A stretch of DNA of 64,000 nt, taken from positions 205,696 through 269,695 of the forward strand of contig NGBS01000875.1 in the NCBI GenBank assembly GCA_002245135.1, written 5' to 3'. This DNA comes from Proteromonas lacertae. Taxonomy: Eukaryota; Sar; Bigyra; Opalinata; Proteromonadidae. The translations under genes and the position numbers were made by a program. The stretch's first letter is position 1, and each line of letters begins with the position of its first letter. The notes beneath the pieces are model-generated. The model had not been told where the DNA came from. It was given only the letters and a program-made list of their open reading frames with translations, and ran no database searches. Shown one piece after another: positions 23,601-35,745 of the stretch.

Positions 23601-24988
23601 ATGCTTTGATTGGTGATGTATAGATAACTCGAGCTTTATGTTTGATTGATAAATATATTGCATATTCTGCTACTACTGTCTTACCAGCAGATGTATGTGC
23701 TGCTACAAAGACATTTTCTCCTTTTTCCAAGTGTACAATTGCTTCTCTTTGAAAGTCATCCAATTCAAATGGGAATTTATGAGCTGGATTTGGAACTAAT
23801 GCATCAAAACTACTAACATCTAAATGTTCTTCAACTGCCCAAATATTATTATTATTATTAATAATTGTTGATGGAGTTAAAGGAGTTTTAATTGGAGAAA
23901 CACTTGGAGTATTATTAATAATTAATTCATTTTCTTTAATTTCTAAATTAATATTTATTTTCTCTTCATTATCAATATTTTCTATTATATTTTTATTCTG
24001 TTTTATTTCTTCATTTAATGGAAGTGATTTGTTCTTTTCTTTATTTTGATTGGTATTCTCTTTAATTGTTGTTGATATTACTGATTCTGATATTAAATAA
24101 AATGATTCTTCATCATCAATATCTAAAACAGATAACTGAATATTCCCGTTATTGTCCTCCTTTTCTTCTTCTACTTTTATTTCATTTTCTGTTTCTTTTT
24201 CTTTTACATTATTATTTTCTTCATCAATTATTAATCCTGTTCCAACATCAGGTATTTTATTTATTAATATATTCTTAATATCATCAATATAATCGTCACT
24301 GCTATCATTATGAAGGATTATCTTTATATCATCATTAAACTGACTTTCATCTATTTTCTTTAACATCTTATTATCATTATCTTTCTTTAAACCTCCTGGA
24401 GTAAACATCATTTGATCTGTACCACCTCTTACCTATATAAATAAACATACATATAATATGTATATATATATAAATACAAAGTCTTTCATATTTGCTGGTT
24501 TTCTTCTAAATATTCCTTCTTCATTTGAATTAATTTCTTTGTCTAAATATTGATTAGTTATATGATAGCCAAATGTTGGATTTTTTAATTGGTCAAAATA
24601 GTTCGGTATAGCTTGTAAATCGTAGGTAGAAGGTAATTCCAAGTAATTTGAAGAAGGTAATGGCATTTCAAGTTTTGGTATAACATTTTCATACAAATCA
24701 TTATCAGTCAAATTGACATGATCAGATATAGTAGGTTCTTTTCTATTCTCCTCAAACAGAGTAGTCAATCCTAATTTCAATTGGTTTGGATTAATATATC
24801 TACCAATATATCAACTAATAATACGAACCAATATTTTTAGAACTATTGTGAATTTCAGGTGGCATTTCTGGGTTGATAAATTTTACAGAAGCAGCTTTCT
24901 GTGGAGTAACTTTCACGTCATCAACTTCATTCAATAGTTCTTCTATTTCATTTGTAATATCATCAATTTGTGCATCAATAGTAGACAT
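20675..24988 (-). CDS. Ski2-like DExH RNA helicase (SKI complex, exosome cofactor)
   Basis: Fourteen exons: 24825-24988, 24478-24799, 23377-24432, 23114-23347, 22979-23083, 22813-22944, 22626-22760, 22383-22592, 22170-22346, 21823-22134, 21703-21792, 21420-21673, 21209-21383 and 20675-21169. They give 1,286 residues, the usual Ski2 length, with all introns 25-52 nt and in frame. Motifs in order: [14 protein letters not shown] (Walker A, near residue 400), [10 protein letters not shown] (II), [17 protein letters not shown] (III), [15 protein letters not shown] (V) and [12 protein letters not shown] (VI). An Arch-type insertion and a C-terminal DSHCT domain ending [13 protein letters not shown] follow. 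The N-terminus holds a Ski2-like segment ([16 protein letters not shown]) and an acidic low-complexity linker. It unwinds cytoplasmic mRNA for the exosome together with Ski3 and Ski8. Ski2 is preferred over Mtr4 because of that N-terminus. Confidence 0.93.
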
Positions 24989-25070
24989 TTTTAAAAATGA
25001 TAAAAGAAAATCTGGGGTAACGGAAAAGTCTTTTCACACAACCAAAGAATTAAAATATTATTTATTTAAA

Positions 25071-25824
25071 TTACGAAGATATATTATTAAAAACAATTGC
25101 TAGTAATATCTTTGAAGCAGCTTCAATTTCTTGATCACTTACTCCAAATAATGACCACCACTCTCTATCACCAGTTTTTGGTGGTAAGACACTTAATTCC
25201 TATTAAGCAATAAATCAGTTAGCATTTTTATCATACATTTAATAGCTCACACGATACATATATTGCAGCAACTGCTAATATCTTAACATCAACATCTAAA
25301 ACCAATCCTGCCTTGTAACTATCATTTATAAGACTAAAACTCACTTGGACAATTTCTTTACTCAAATTCAATGTCATACAATAATTTAATAAATATTTAT
25401 ATCTAGATCATTATTATAATTGAAATGGCTAAATATACGGATGTTCAACATCAAAATCAAAAGCTAAAGATCTTAATAGTATTTGCTCACAAGAAACAAC
25501 TGCATCTTTCAGTTTCCTATAAGAATCATTAATTTCTAGAGGAGGAGCATTAGGATCATTTAAAATTCTGAATACATTAATAAAATCTCTAATTTTTCTT
25601 GGATGTTCTTCAACCTATGATGTTGTATGCAAACATTTAAATACCTTTGAGGCTAGAAACAGACTAGCAGTTGCTAACATACGATCACTAAAGTTCTGAG
25701 TCTCATTCAGTCTTTTATATCGATGTAAATAAACTTGAGAAGTGGCTATTGTATCTTGTGATAACCGTAGCCTAACTCCTGCCTTTTCACATAAATCACA
25801 TAGATTTAAAAGATCTGAATCCAT
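25071..25824 (-). CDS. Cyclin Q-like (FAM58A family) cyclin
   Basis: Exons 25645-25824, 25439-25614, 25237-25402 and 25071-25199 (introns 30, 36 and 37 nt) encode 216 residues. The first cyclin fold has LCEKAGVRLRLSQDTIATSQ and MLATASLFLASKVEEHPRKI. The second has SCEQILLRSLAFDFDVEHPY, KYLLNYCMTLNL and a final GDREWWSLFGVSDQEI. The HPxKYLLxY and WWxxF signatures match cyclin Q, the partner of CDK10, better than cyclins K, T or L. It lies 82 bp upstream of the Ski2 start on the same strand. Confidence 0.78.
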
Positions 25825-25934
25825 CTAAAAATGAGAAATTCAAAATTGAATATCAAACACTTATTTGAGAAATTATGTGGTTTTATAGTTACAACAAAAA
25901 CACAAATGAAGATTACATTAAGTTGTTTACTATT

Positions 25935-26886
25935 TTATATTTTGAATATTCCTAGAATAAATTGAATTATACCTTTTGGTAATAAATCGTTTAGTTTATT
26001 TAATTCAGCTAATTTTGATTGGTTAGCTTTATATTTTTCAGTCAGTTCATTAATTTTATCTTTCACTTCCTCGAATTTCTTCATTTTGGTTAAACATTTT
26101 ATCCAGTCTCTTTCAATTTTCAAATCATCTTCTCGTTTATTTATTACTTTTACTTTTTCATAATGACTTTTACATTCATCATAATTATTAAGAGATGCAT
26201 AATTATACATCAATAATATTTCTATATCAAACTTATCAGCCACAATTTCATATATTTCTCCACAACATTCTATTGATTCTTTATATTTTTTCTATAAATA
26301 ATAATTATTACAAATATTATTATTATATACATACATTATCATAGTATGCTTGAGCTAATTGGAATTTCAATGTGTGAATTAAACTACCTGATGCATATAT
26401 ACATGCTTGTTTAAAGTATTTTATTCTTTCTCGAGACTAATTAGAAATAATCATTATTATCTATCTATATATACATTTCTTTCATTATTTGCTTTTATTA
26501 TATTTATTCTACATTTATTTTTTCTTGATAATTCATATCTCAATGCTTTTTCACAATATTTTTTTGATGTTTCTCTATTTTTCTACAGCAATATATAATA
26601 TAATAAATATAAGCATACTAAACCGTTATACAAATTTGCATAACGAATATATAACTCACATTTCTGTGATCTATTTTTTGCAATTCTTTCTGTCTCTTCA
26701 CAGTAATATTTTGCCAATTCATATTTTCCCTAAATCACAATCTAGAATAATTATACCAAGAACCGTATTTACACGAATTAAATAATTCAGTTGTTGAAAT
26801 CTCTGCTCTTCTGATAGATTAAAATCATTACATTCTTTTAATACATCTAAACCTTTTTCATATTCTTTCTGAATTCATTGTAATGA

Positions 26887-26918
<32 letters not shown>

Positions 26919-28477
26919 CTTTTTCAATATAACAAATACCAATTAATAACAAACAATCATATGCTTCATTACTTCTATCATTAGTATTTTTATATATGTC
27001 ATAAGCATCATTTAAGTATTCTATAGCGTTATTATAATCTTCCTATTTTTTAATATATTATCATTTACATATATTATTATACATTATAATATTTATATTT
27101 TCCTATTATATAATTCAATCTACAGTAATTCTCTTTTTCTTTATTATCAAGATATTGTTGCAAATGAACTTTTACATTATTGTTAATTATATTATCTATT
27201 TTCTGTTTTGATTTTCTTATCATTGCATCTATGAATATCATATTATTTTCTTTGGCATAATTAGAAGCTTCAGTATAATAATCAATCCCTTTCATTAAGT
27301 TCTCCTATAGTATTACATAAACAAATTATCTATACAATCATCTTAATAATTTCATCATTACACCCACATTGATTTTTATCATTATGACTATAATATATAT
27401 TTCCACAATTAACATTTATTTCGTATTTCCTATCACTGTCATTTCTTTTGATAAACAGTTTTGATTGTTGATAATATTCCTCTGCTTTGTCATATTCATT
27501 CTAATTACATATTTTTTAATATATATAGAGAATAATATACTTTTCGAAAATAACAATATGCAATATTCTTATAATAATCAGCTTTTACTGAATCATATGC
27601 AAATATACTATAGGAATTTTCAAATTTTTGAATTGCATCATCAAAGTCATTTTTTATCATACTATTTACTCCATCTTCAAAAATAGCAGCTCTATTCTCT
27701 ACATCTGTATTACTAAAACTATAATCCCTATCGTTAGGATTTTTAGATAACAGAGTTTTAATTATGTTGTTTATAACTTCTGAGTAACCTACTACTCCTG
27801 TTATTTCTTTGTTTAATATTTCATCTTCATTATTAAAAGGTCTTTCTAAAGTACATAATTCATATACTACTACTCCTAATGACCAAAGATCAGATTTATT
27901 ACTATATTCTTGACTTTTAATTATTTCAGGAGATAAATACAAAGGTGTACCTTCTACTTTATTAATTATTGTTTTATTATCTACACTTAATCCAAAATCA
28001 CCTATTTTTGGTGTATAATCTTCATCAACAAATATGTTATGAGGTTTTATATCTCTGTGAATTACACCCATTTTATGTATTTCATTTATACCCATACAAA
28101 TGTTGAAATAGAAATGGATTATCTCTCTTTCGTAGAATTTCGATTTACTGATTCTATGGGCTTTTATTATGTCAGCTAAAGATCCATTAACGTAATATTT
28201 CATTAATTATTACATAATAATCCTTGTCATATCCACTATAGAGGTATTCTACGATATTTATGTGATGAAACATTTTTAGATAAACATCCTATAACAAGCA
28301 TATGCACCTATATACCTCCTTGTAAAATTTTTTCTCATAGTCACTTTTCTTTATCTTCTTTTTACAGTATTTAACACCATCATCGTTTATAACATAATAA
28401 ATCTCTCCAAACCCTCCTTTCATTAACAGAAATTCTTCTTTTGCTAACAAATTAGGGATTAAATGTAAATCATCCAT
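25935..28477 (-). CDS. Ser/Thr protein kinase with C-terminal TPR-like repeats
   Basis: Ten exons: 28316-28477, 27541-28288, 27336-27500, 27083-27304, 26920-27042, 26773-26868, 26619-26729, 26475-26582, 26335-26436 and 25935-26291. They give about 730 residues. The kinase domain (residues about 15-270) has LMKGGFGEIYYV, HRDIKPHNIF, IGDFGLSVDN, VEGTPLYLSPEI and SDLWSLGVVVYELC, so it should be active and NEK/CMGC-unlike. The remainder is a row of helical pairs of TPR/Sel1 type, such as YDKAEEYYQQSKLFIKRND and YKESIECCGEIYEIV. The frame steps once near 28204 at the hinge (VIIMKYYVNGSL is restored by one base fewer). The intron at 26869-26919 is a long TA repeat. The substrate is unknown; the repeats suggest a scaffolded kinase. 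Confidence 0.8.
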
Positions 28478-28629
28478 TTTTTAAGAATTGTGGGGTTTCT
28501 AAATTTTTAGACACCATGAAATTTAAAAAGTCTTATACTTCACATCAGTGATTATTAAACGATTATAGATATTTTAACAACAATATTTATATTAAAATAC
28601 ATAAAACTAAACACAAAAATAATAATTAT

Positions 28630-29601
28630 CTAAGCGGCATTCTCTTCCATCAACTTTTTTAGTATCCTCTGTTGTCTCTTTATCTCTTTGCTAACAAAAT
28701 CATGAGATGCTTTCTTAGTCTCATTACGATTCAAGAATATTGAATCATCTTCATCATCTTCTTGAATTGTTGAATCTATTGTAGCTTTCATTGAAGGAGA
28801 TAGTGTTGCTTTATTATGACTATCAACATGTGGTAGTACTCTTACATTCTTCTCAGTTACATCAGGATGAGCAACTAGTGAAGTTTGGAATATCACTTCT
28901 TCAATTGTTTTTATTTCACTATTTTTATAAATAAATAAATATATTTTATATTTATACTGTGGATCTGCTGTACCAAATAATGTTTTCTCAGTTTTAGGAT
29001 ATCGATGACCTCCAGGAGTTGATAATACTTGACAATTACTTTCTTCTCTCATTTCTTTTTCGATTAATTTCAAATTCAATGGTAATAATATTGGAGATTT
29101 CATTGGTTGTTGTTGTTGATTATCTTCTTCTTCTTCTTCTTCTTCTGTTGTGATTTGTAGTGGCGGTTTTGTTACTGGCTCAATTATTTCGTTTTCATCA
29201 TATTTTACTGATTGTTGTTGTTGTTGTTGTTTTACTTCTTCTTCTACTTGTTCTTCTTCAAAATTATCTTCAAATGTTGATTTGGTTGAACCTTCATCCA
29301 ATTTTTCTTTATTTTCATTTAATTCTTCTTCACCATTTTGAAATGAAAATTCTTTATTAACTTCATTATTTAATTTGACTGGACTATCTGGTTCACCATC
29401 TCTTGGTCTTTCCTTAAATTCTGTTGAGGTTTGTGTTTCCACTGTTATTTCTTCATTCTCTTCTAACTCATTATCTTCTTCATTTTCTCTATCTATTGTT
29501 GGTTGATCCATTTCTTCGTTTAATTCATTATTTGTTATATTCTCTAATACATTTGAAGGTTCACTTGGTTCTGATACTTTGACTGTTATTTGTGGTTCCA
29601 T
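28630..29601 (-). CDS. Acidic low-complexity protein, unrecognised
   Basis: Exons 28958-29601 and 28630-28918 around a 39-nt intron encode 310 residues. The intron length is a multiple of three and has no stop, so an unspliced reading stays open and would add about 13 aromatic residues. The first 170 residues are rich in Glu, Asn and Gln with poly-Gln and poly-Glu runs. The conserved-looking part is the end: GGHRYPKTEKTLFGTADPHE, TSLVAHPDVTEKNVRVLPHV and HDFVSKEIKRQQRILKKLM. No family recognised. Its start codon overlaps the 3' end of the upstream ODA-docking gene by 16 nt in another frame. Confidence 0.6.
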   Translation of the reverse strand: MEPQITVKVSEPSEPSNVLENITNNELNEEMDQPTIDRENEEDNELEENEEITVETQTSTEFKERPRDGEPDSPVKLNNEVNKEFSFQNGEEELNENKEKLDEGSTKSTFEDNFEEEQVEEEVKQQQQQQSVKYDENEIIEPVTKPPLQITTEEEEEEEDNQQQQPMKSPILLPLNLKLIEKEMREESNCQVLSTPGGHRYPKTEKTLFGTADPQYKYKIYLFIYKNSEIKTIEEVIFQTSLVAHPDVTEKNVRVLPHVDSHNKATLSPSMKATIDSTIQEDDEDDSIFLNRNETKKASHDFVSKEIKRQQRILKKLMEENAA

Positions 29602-31233
29602 TGGTTTGTTGTTTTTATTATTATTGTATCATTGAATTGGAATGATTTAGTTTGAATTGTATTCATTACAGTGTCTAACATAAATATTACTAAATTTTGA
29701 ATCTATTTATATATAGTAGATAATAAATATTATATAATGATACTTTTTTCATTGAAGTTTCTAACTCATATTCGGGTATAACAGATGGATAATTCTTATT
29801 ATCTAAAACGGTTAATAATTTTGGAACTAATGATCTGATTTTATCAATTATTACCATCGCTTTTATTGTTTGATCTTTAGCTCCTTCTTCTTTCTTCGTT
29901 ACAGTTCCTGCTTCAATTGATTTATCATCTATCATTTTATATAGTTTTCTGGGATTATAAGAATCATCAGCTATTTAATAAATAAGTAAATGAATATATA
30001 TACTATAATGATTTAAATTGGTTATAGTTACTTCTAAATCTTTCTTCGTTTGTTCCATTTGTTTGATCTTTAATTCTAATTGTTCTTCAGCAGTTCTTAC
30101 ACTCGCTAATGTATCTTCTCGAGCTAAAAATCTTTCCACTATATCAGCTGGATACTTTGAACCTGTTACATTCATTAATTCATTAAATAAAGCAACTATT
30201 GGTTCATTCTTTCTTTTTTCTTGTTCTAATTTCCTTAATAACGAATGAGATAATAACGATCGAGCTAGTTTTAATCTTCTTCTTTTACCATTTTCAGCTT
30301 TCAATAATTCTTTTCGAGTTCTATTTGCTATTTCATCTACTAAACCTAATCTTTTGATTTTATCATCTCTTGCTTTTATCTATTACAATTATTAATATAT
30401 ATATATACTTGTTTTTCACTCATTAATGTTAATTCTTTTACTCTTCCAGCTCTCATTTTTCTACCATCTTCTAACTGCTGTAATAATTTATTTCTATAAG
30501 ATTCAGCTTGACATTGTTTCTTTCTTGCCAAATTCACTTTATTTACCAATAATGTTCTCTCAATTTCACCTCTTTCAATTTCACTTTGTAAATAATCTCC
30601 TCTTTGAGTTAATTGATCCATTTCATAATCTAATCTCTCTTTCATATGTAAATATATTTGATGATTATAAATTTCTTCATTCGCCATTGTTGTTCGTTTG
30701 TCTATTTCATTTTCTATATTGAATTTCTTGGAATCTAATTTGTTAAAATCATTTGCCACTTCTTTTTGTGTTTCTTGCATATGATTATATTGTTTTGTTA
30801 AACTATTGATTTCATTATCCATTTCTTCACATTTTTTATTAATTTTATCAAAATTATTTCTCAAGATTTTCACTCGACGTTGTAATTCTACTAATCTATT
30901 AGCTTGCATTGATTTAACTGTATGGTTGTATTTTGGTGAAGTTGCAACACCTTCCATTGCTGAAGGTGGATTTTGAATAACTAAACTTTCTATTGCATAT
31001 AAACTGGGAAGTGCAACAGATTCTTCTGTAGGTGTATCAGCCATTCCATAAGGATCATCATAATCAACACTAGATTTTGATCTTTGTTCTTTAACATATG
31101 ATACTCTTTTAACTGCTCGAGCTTGAGAAGCAGGTCTATTAATTCGAGATACAGTTGCTGGACGTCTAATTCAATAAATAACTTAGTTAGAATACTTTGG
31201 AGCAACTGGTGGTCTTGGTTTAACAACACTCAT
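29586..31233 (-). CDS. Outer-dynein-arm docking-complex-like coiled-coil protein
   Basis: Five exons (31196-31233, 30409-31165, 30004-30379, 29744-29970, 29586-29702; introns 30, 29, 33 and 41 nt) encode 504 residues. The protein is coiled coil for most of its length. Diagnostic stretches are MQANRLVELQRRVKILRNNF, EIYNHQIYLHMKERLDYEMD and ALFNELMNVTGSKYPADIVE followed by RFLAREDTLASV. The last corresponds to the 'TG...D...RF..QE.T' block of ODAD1/CCDC63 and ODAD3/CCDC151, which dock outer dynein arms on axonemal doublets. I cannot choose between the paralogues. The final 39 codons (29586-29702) end within the start of the next gene. Confidence 0.65.
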
Positions 31234-31343
31234 TTCTAATTTATGGTTATAGGACAATAATAGATAAAATTAATTTAAAAAATTAAAAAAACAAAAACAA
31301 AAATAACAGTTTGGCTTGAGGAATCAAGTTTTGTGAAAAAAGA

Positions 31344-31737
31344 ATGAGTGTTGAATTTGTAAGAGATTTAGGTCAACCTATCCCAAATTTATTACCAAAG
31401 CATAATAAAATAGATACAAAAAATGTAGTACTACTCCAGAAGAAGTTCAATGCAATTAGTAAAAACGCCGAAGATATGTTGAAATTCTGCGATGAAATAT
31501 ATAACATATTACATCCAGAAAATAAAAAATTCAAGTTAAGAGGCCCAGATAGTAGGAGAAGAAAAAATAGCTTTGGTAAAGTATATAAGAAATCAAGATG
31601 TACAAATAAATATTTATTATATGATCTAAATAGATAATAACTTTTTGGCAGTAAAAAGAAAGGAAATGACATATAAAGAAGCGGTTCAGTTGTGGAAGAA
31701 AATATCAGAAGAAGAGAAGAGAGAGTATGAATTCTAA
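31344..31737 (+). CDS. Small HMG-box-like protein
   Basis: Two exons, 31344-31575 and 31634-31737, around a 58-nt intron encode 111 residues. After splicing the C-terminus reads SFDNNFLAVKRKEMTYKEAV followed by QLWKKISEEEKREYEF. This resembles the HMG-box pattern (N-x-F-(L/M)-x-x-x-R ... LW(K)x(L/I)SxEEKxxYE). The N-terminal half (FNAISKNAEDMLKFCDEIYN) is helical and not recognised. The box is short, so DNA binding is a modest inference. The gene is divergent from the ODA-docking gene, 110 bp apart. Confidence 0.55.
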
Positions 31738-31825
31738 AAATAATAATAGCAACAATCAAAATATATAATTAATTTTAGTATAATTTATGTAATAAATAAG
31801 GTTAATCCTCTCGTTTATAAATGTA

Positions 31826-32786
31826 TTACTTAGTTTTATCAACAACTTCATATAAATCGTTCCTCATCTGTTTCAATATTGGAATATTGCTCCTCACTTC
31901 GTCAATTACATTCAAATCAATGTCACTATATACAATATTTTCTTTTTCATCACATGTATTGATTACTTCACCCCATGGATTAACAACCATTGAATGTCCA
32001 TAACTATGATAAACCCCTTCACTCATATCTCGAGCAGGTGAACATCCTATAGTAAATAATTCATTTTCTACAGCTCTACTTCTTAACAATAACTCCCAGT
32101 GTAATGGACCAGTGGTTAGATTGAATGATCCTGGGTATATTAGAATTGAGGCACCTCTATCTCTCATAATGTTACTAAGAATAGGAAATCTAATATCATA
32201 ACATATAGCTAGTCCAATTTTACAATATTCTGTATCAAATACTATAATTTCACTTCCTGGAGATAAAGTCTTTGATTCTTGAAATGTTATCCTACTTGGT
32301 ATGTCTATATCGAATAAATGGTTCTTACGGTATTTACATAACAATTTACCATTTGGATCTATTACTATAGCTGTATTATAAAGCGAATCTTTACACCTTT
32401 CTGGAAAACCTATTGATATATATCTTATCTGTTTATTTATACATCCTAATAAGTAAATATGGTTATTTTTAGCTTCTTCAAACAAAAATTTCGAAGTAGG
32501 ATTTATTTCTACTCTGCATTCTGATAATGACTAATAATTGTAATTAAAAAGAATACATTTGGTATTTCTTCTGCATATTTTGCAAATGAATCAACTGAGT
32601 ATGGTGAATTAAAACATTCTGGTAAAACAACAAAATTTGATCCTTTTTCTACTGGCAGTTTTAATCATTTTCTTTGCTTTATTAATATTTTCTATTTTAT
32701 TCTATAAAATATTATCCTTCTAAGGAATATACACTTGATACAAGCATTTGTATGAGTGCAAAACGAATTTTGGAAGTAATACTCAT
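31826..32786 (-). CDS. Omega-amidase / nitrilase-like protein (NIT2)
   Basis: Three exons, 32733-32786, 32557-32701 and 31826-32530 (introns 31 and 26 nt), encode about 300 residues. The nitrilase triad is visible: Glu in VLPECFNSPY, Lys in KYRKNHLFDIDIP and Cys in GLAICYDIRFP. Further NIT2 hallmarks are RITFQESKTLSPG, YPGSFNLTTGPLHWELLLRS and VVNPWGEV. The enzyme hydrolyses alpha-ketoglutaramate and alpha-ketosuccinamate. In exon 2 the frame steps once in the five-base run near 32644-32648; one base fewer restores SRKGSNFVVLPE. Since every other feature is intact, an assembly error is likelier than decay. Confidence 0.88.
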
Positions 32787-32970
32787 ATTTTATTGACTAT
32801 AAAGAATACAATGCAAATATATTACACAAAACGAAAGTCAGTATATTTTTAAAAAGTGAGTCGTTTCAACAATCTCTTCATTCAAAAAGAACTTATTTAC
32901 TTCAGGAGTTCTTATTTATTAAATATTTATTTATTTATTGCTAACAATATTAATTTGTCTATTAGCTATT

Positions 32971-33889
32971 ATGTCAAATATTGAGACTGCTAAAGAAGAT
33001 TCTGAACAATCTTCGGAACAGCAAACACAGGAGGCTAAAATCCGCTTTATATAAAACAGGTATACAATTCTATTTTATTAATTTAATCAGAGATGTGTAA
33101 GAAGTATTTAGAATTTGGATACTGTAGGTATGGTGATAAATGTCAGTTTGCCCATGGTAAGGATCAATTACGAACAGTTGTCAAACATCCTAAATACAAA
33201 ACAGAGAAGTGTAAATCATTTTGGTCAGTAGGTTCTTGTAGGTATGGAACAAGGTGTAGATTCTTACATGATGAGAAAATTGGTCCAGATGGTAAGGTCA
33301 TAGAAGAAGAACCTCCAGATCCACCTGTATTTCACCCACAACCTGCTTATGTCCCTCCTAGCTATGAATATGATTTTAGCCCAGTCGAATATCCAGTGAA
33401 TCCTTACAATAATATTATGTCAACTGACCCAATGTTATATCCAGAACCATATATGAATCCGTTGTATATATTATATCTTATCAATATTATAGTATAAATT
33501 ATGATCCAAAACTAGCAATGGAAGCCAATCCAGACTTATCAATGTCAGGATACTACACAATGCAACCTCCAAATGCAGTACCAACAACTACAACAGCTCC
33601 TACAGATCCAGCAGCCACAGTGAATGCATTATCACCAATAGAAATCGATGAAAATATGAATATAAATGCAATAAATGAAGATACAACTCCAAATCCATCA
33701 GCAACAACAACAACAACAACAACCACTCCATTGATTATACCATCCTATGCAGAAGATATATTAGAGAACAACTATATGAATAATAGCAACAATTACTATT
33801 CATATTTTACAGATCCAACTCTATTACAACAACAACAACAACAACAGAATCAATTACCATCAATGATGATGATTACATCATCATCACCT

Positions 33890-33921
<32 letters not shown>

Positions 33922-34327
33922 TATAGATTCAATACCAATCATATCACCTGTAGAAACATCTCAATCATTATCACCACAAGAGAATAATAGTCCTTCACTA
34001 TTAGATTTTAACAATAACAATAACAATGATAATAAAAAAATATTATCATCATCTTCATCATCAGCTCCACTTTCACCTATTACTCAAAATAACAATACTA
34101 TTAATAAATCAATAGTAATGGGTATTGGTGGAATAGTTATGGGTGGTTTAACTGAAAGTAATAATAATAACAACATTGATGGTTTAACTGAAGATTTAGA
34201 ATCATTGAAGATTAATAATGATGTGGATAATAAAGCTCCTGGAGGAAGATTACCGATATTTATGAGACTTAGAAACAACTTGAGTTCTTCAGATAATCAA
34301 CAGCCTTTGAGTTATCCATTATTCTAA
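32971..34327 (+). CDS. Tandem CCCH zinc-finger protein (TTP/TIS11-like)
   Basis: Exons 32971-33059, 33091-33463 and 33493-34327 (introns 31 and 29 nt) encode about 431 residues. Two CCCH fingers with C-x8-C-x5-C-x3-H spacing lie near residues 32-90: YKTEMCKKYLEFGYCRYGDK and YKTEKCKSFWSVGSCRYGTR. Each is led by the YKTE motif typical of tristetraprolin-type proteins that bind AU-rich elements and promote mRNA decay. The rest is Thr/Gln/Asn/Ser-rich low complexity with CAA, ACA and AAT runs. In exon 1 the frame joins the fingers only if one A in the AAAA run at 33037-33040 is surplus. Confidence 0.85.
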
Positions 34328-34454
34328 TTTATCTATTTATTGAATTATCTATTTTATTTTATTATTAAAAGTGTGTTTGTTTTTTATTTGAAATTTAAAA
34401 TAATAAAAATTACAAGAAGAATAAATTATTAAATAATCAAAATAAAAACACATT

Positions 34455-35745
34455 CTATTTCTTTGATTTTGATTTTTTGGATTTCTTTGCTGCTTTCTTT
34501 GCCTTTGCCTTCAATTGAGCAACAATCTTTCTATCTTTATATCCTCTAAACACTTTTTGGAAACCAGTTGCTGCTTTCTCCAATTTCAATTTATAAGCTT
34601 CAAAATATTCAGCTTTGGCTTTTATTTCAGCTTCCTCTTTTGCAATTCTTTCTTTCTCTTCATCTATCTTCCTAAAGTGATCATCCAACACTTCTAATTC
34701 TTTCTTTTCTTTCTTATGCTGTCTTGATAATTCTTTTATTCTTTTATCCCAATCAGCCATTTCTTTATCATATGTTTCTAATAATTCATCTAATTCCATT
34801 CTTAATCTTGCTCTAGTTTTCATCAACTGATTCTGCTGATCTCTATACAAATATATTATCTATATATATACTGTAGTGTTTTATTAGTTTTATTCACATC
34901 TTTATTCACTTTAGATGATTCTTCATTATATTTCCTTAAGAATGCCATATGATCTTCTTCCTGTTTCCTTTTCTGATCTTCGATGAACTTATTTAATGCT
35001 GCATTTCCATCTTCATATTTCCTTTTCACATCACTTAATTGACCTTTCATCATTTCATATTTTCTATCAGAATCTTCAATTTCTTCTTTATATTTTTTCA
35101 TCTACAATATATATATATATAATATTATATACTTTTTGTTCTAATTCCAATTGTAGTGTATGTCTTGCTGCTTCATATTGTTGAACTCTAACTTGTGATG
35201 CATTTTCGTTTTCTCTTTTTTCTCTTTCTACTTGTTCAGACATTGATAAATAATTTAATCGATTGTGAATGTATTGATCTAATGCATATAAAAATACTCC
35301 TGATTGACTGTTTGAAGCTATAAATTATATAAATTAAACACAATTTAAATACGTTTACCATCATTCATTAATATTGATTTAGTATTATCATTTTCATCAG
35401 CTAAACGAGGAATTAAACGTATATTTTCATCTAAATCAGTCATTAATTGTTTCATTTCATTATCGTCTGATTTACTAGCTTCTACTTGGGCAATTTTATG
35501 TTTTATTACACCTGCAGCTTCTTCAAGCTATTATTATTATTATTTAACACTCACAAATATACTTTCCACAGATTTTGTAAAGTTTTTAATGCTTCTATAC
35601 CATCTTCATATTCCTAGTAGAATAATAACAATTTCTATACTTCTAACCTACTCAACATATCTACATTAAGTGATTCTGGAACACATAGTAGAATTTTTAG
35701 TTTCTGATACGCTTCAACCAATATATATTCTATTTTATCAGCCAT
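34455..35745 (-). CDS. IQ-motif coiled coil, nexin-dynein regulatory complex DRC9/DRC10-like
   Basis: Six exons (35641-35745, 35563-35613, 35359-35527, 35133-35317, 34872-35101, 34455-34842; introns 27, 35, 41, 31 and 29 nt) encode 375 residues. The N-terminus ILVEAYQKLKILLCVPESL resembles the start of the IQCD/IQCG family. A long coiled coil follows, then one IQ motif (AATGFQKVFRGYKDRKIVAQ) and a Lys-rich tail (KKAAKKSKKSKSKK), as in DRC9 and DRC10. Those are subunits of the nexin-dynein regulatory complex of motile axonemes. Which of the two it is cannot be settled by eye. Confidence 0.65.

Noticed and set aside
26889-26919. TA repeat as microsatellite or mobile-element footprint
   Set aside because: It lies wholly inside an intron whose splice sites and frame fit, and similar TA-rich introns occur in many genes here.
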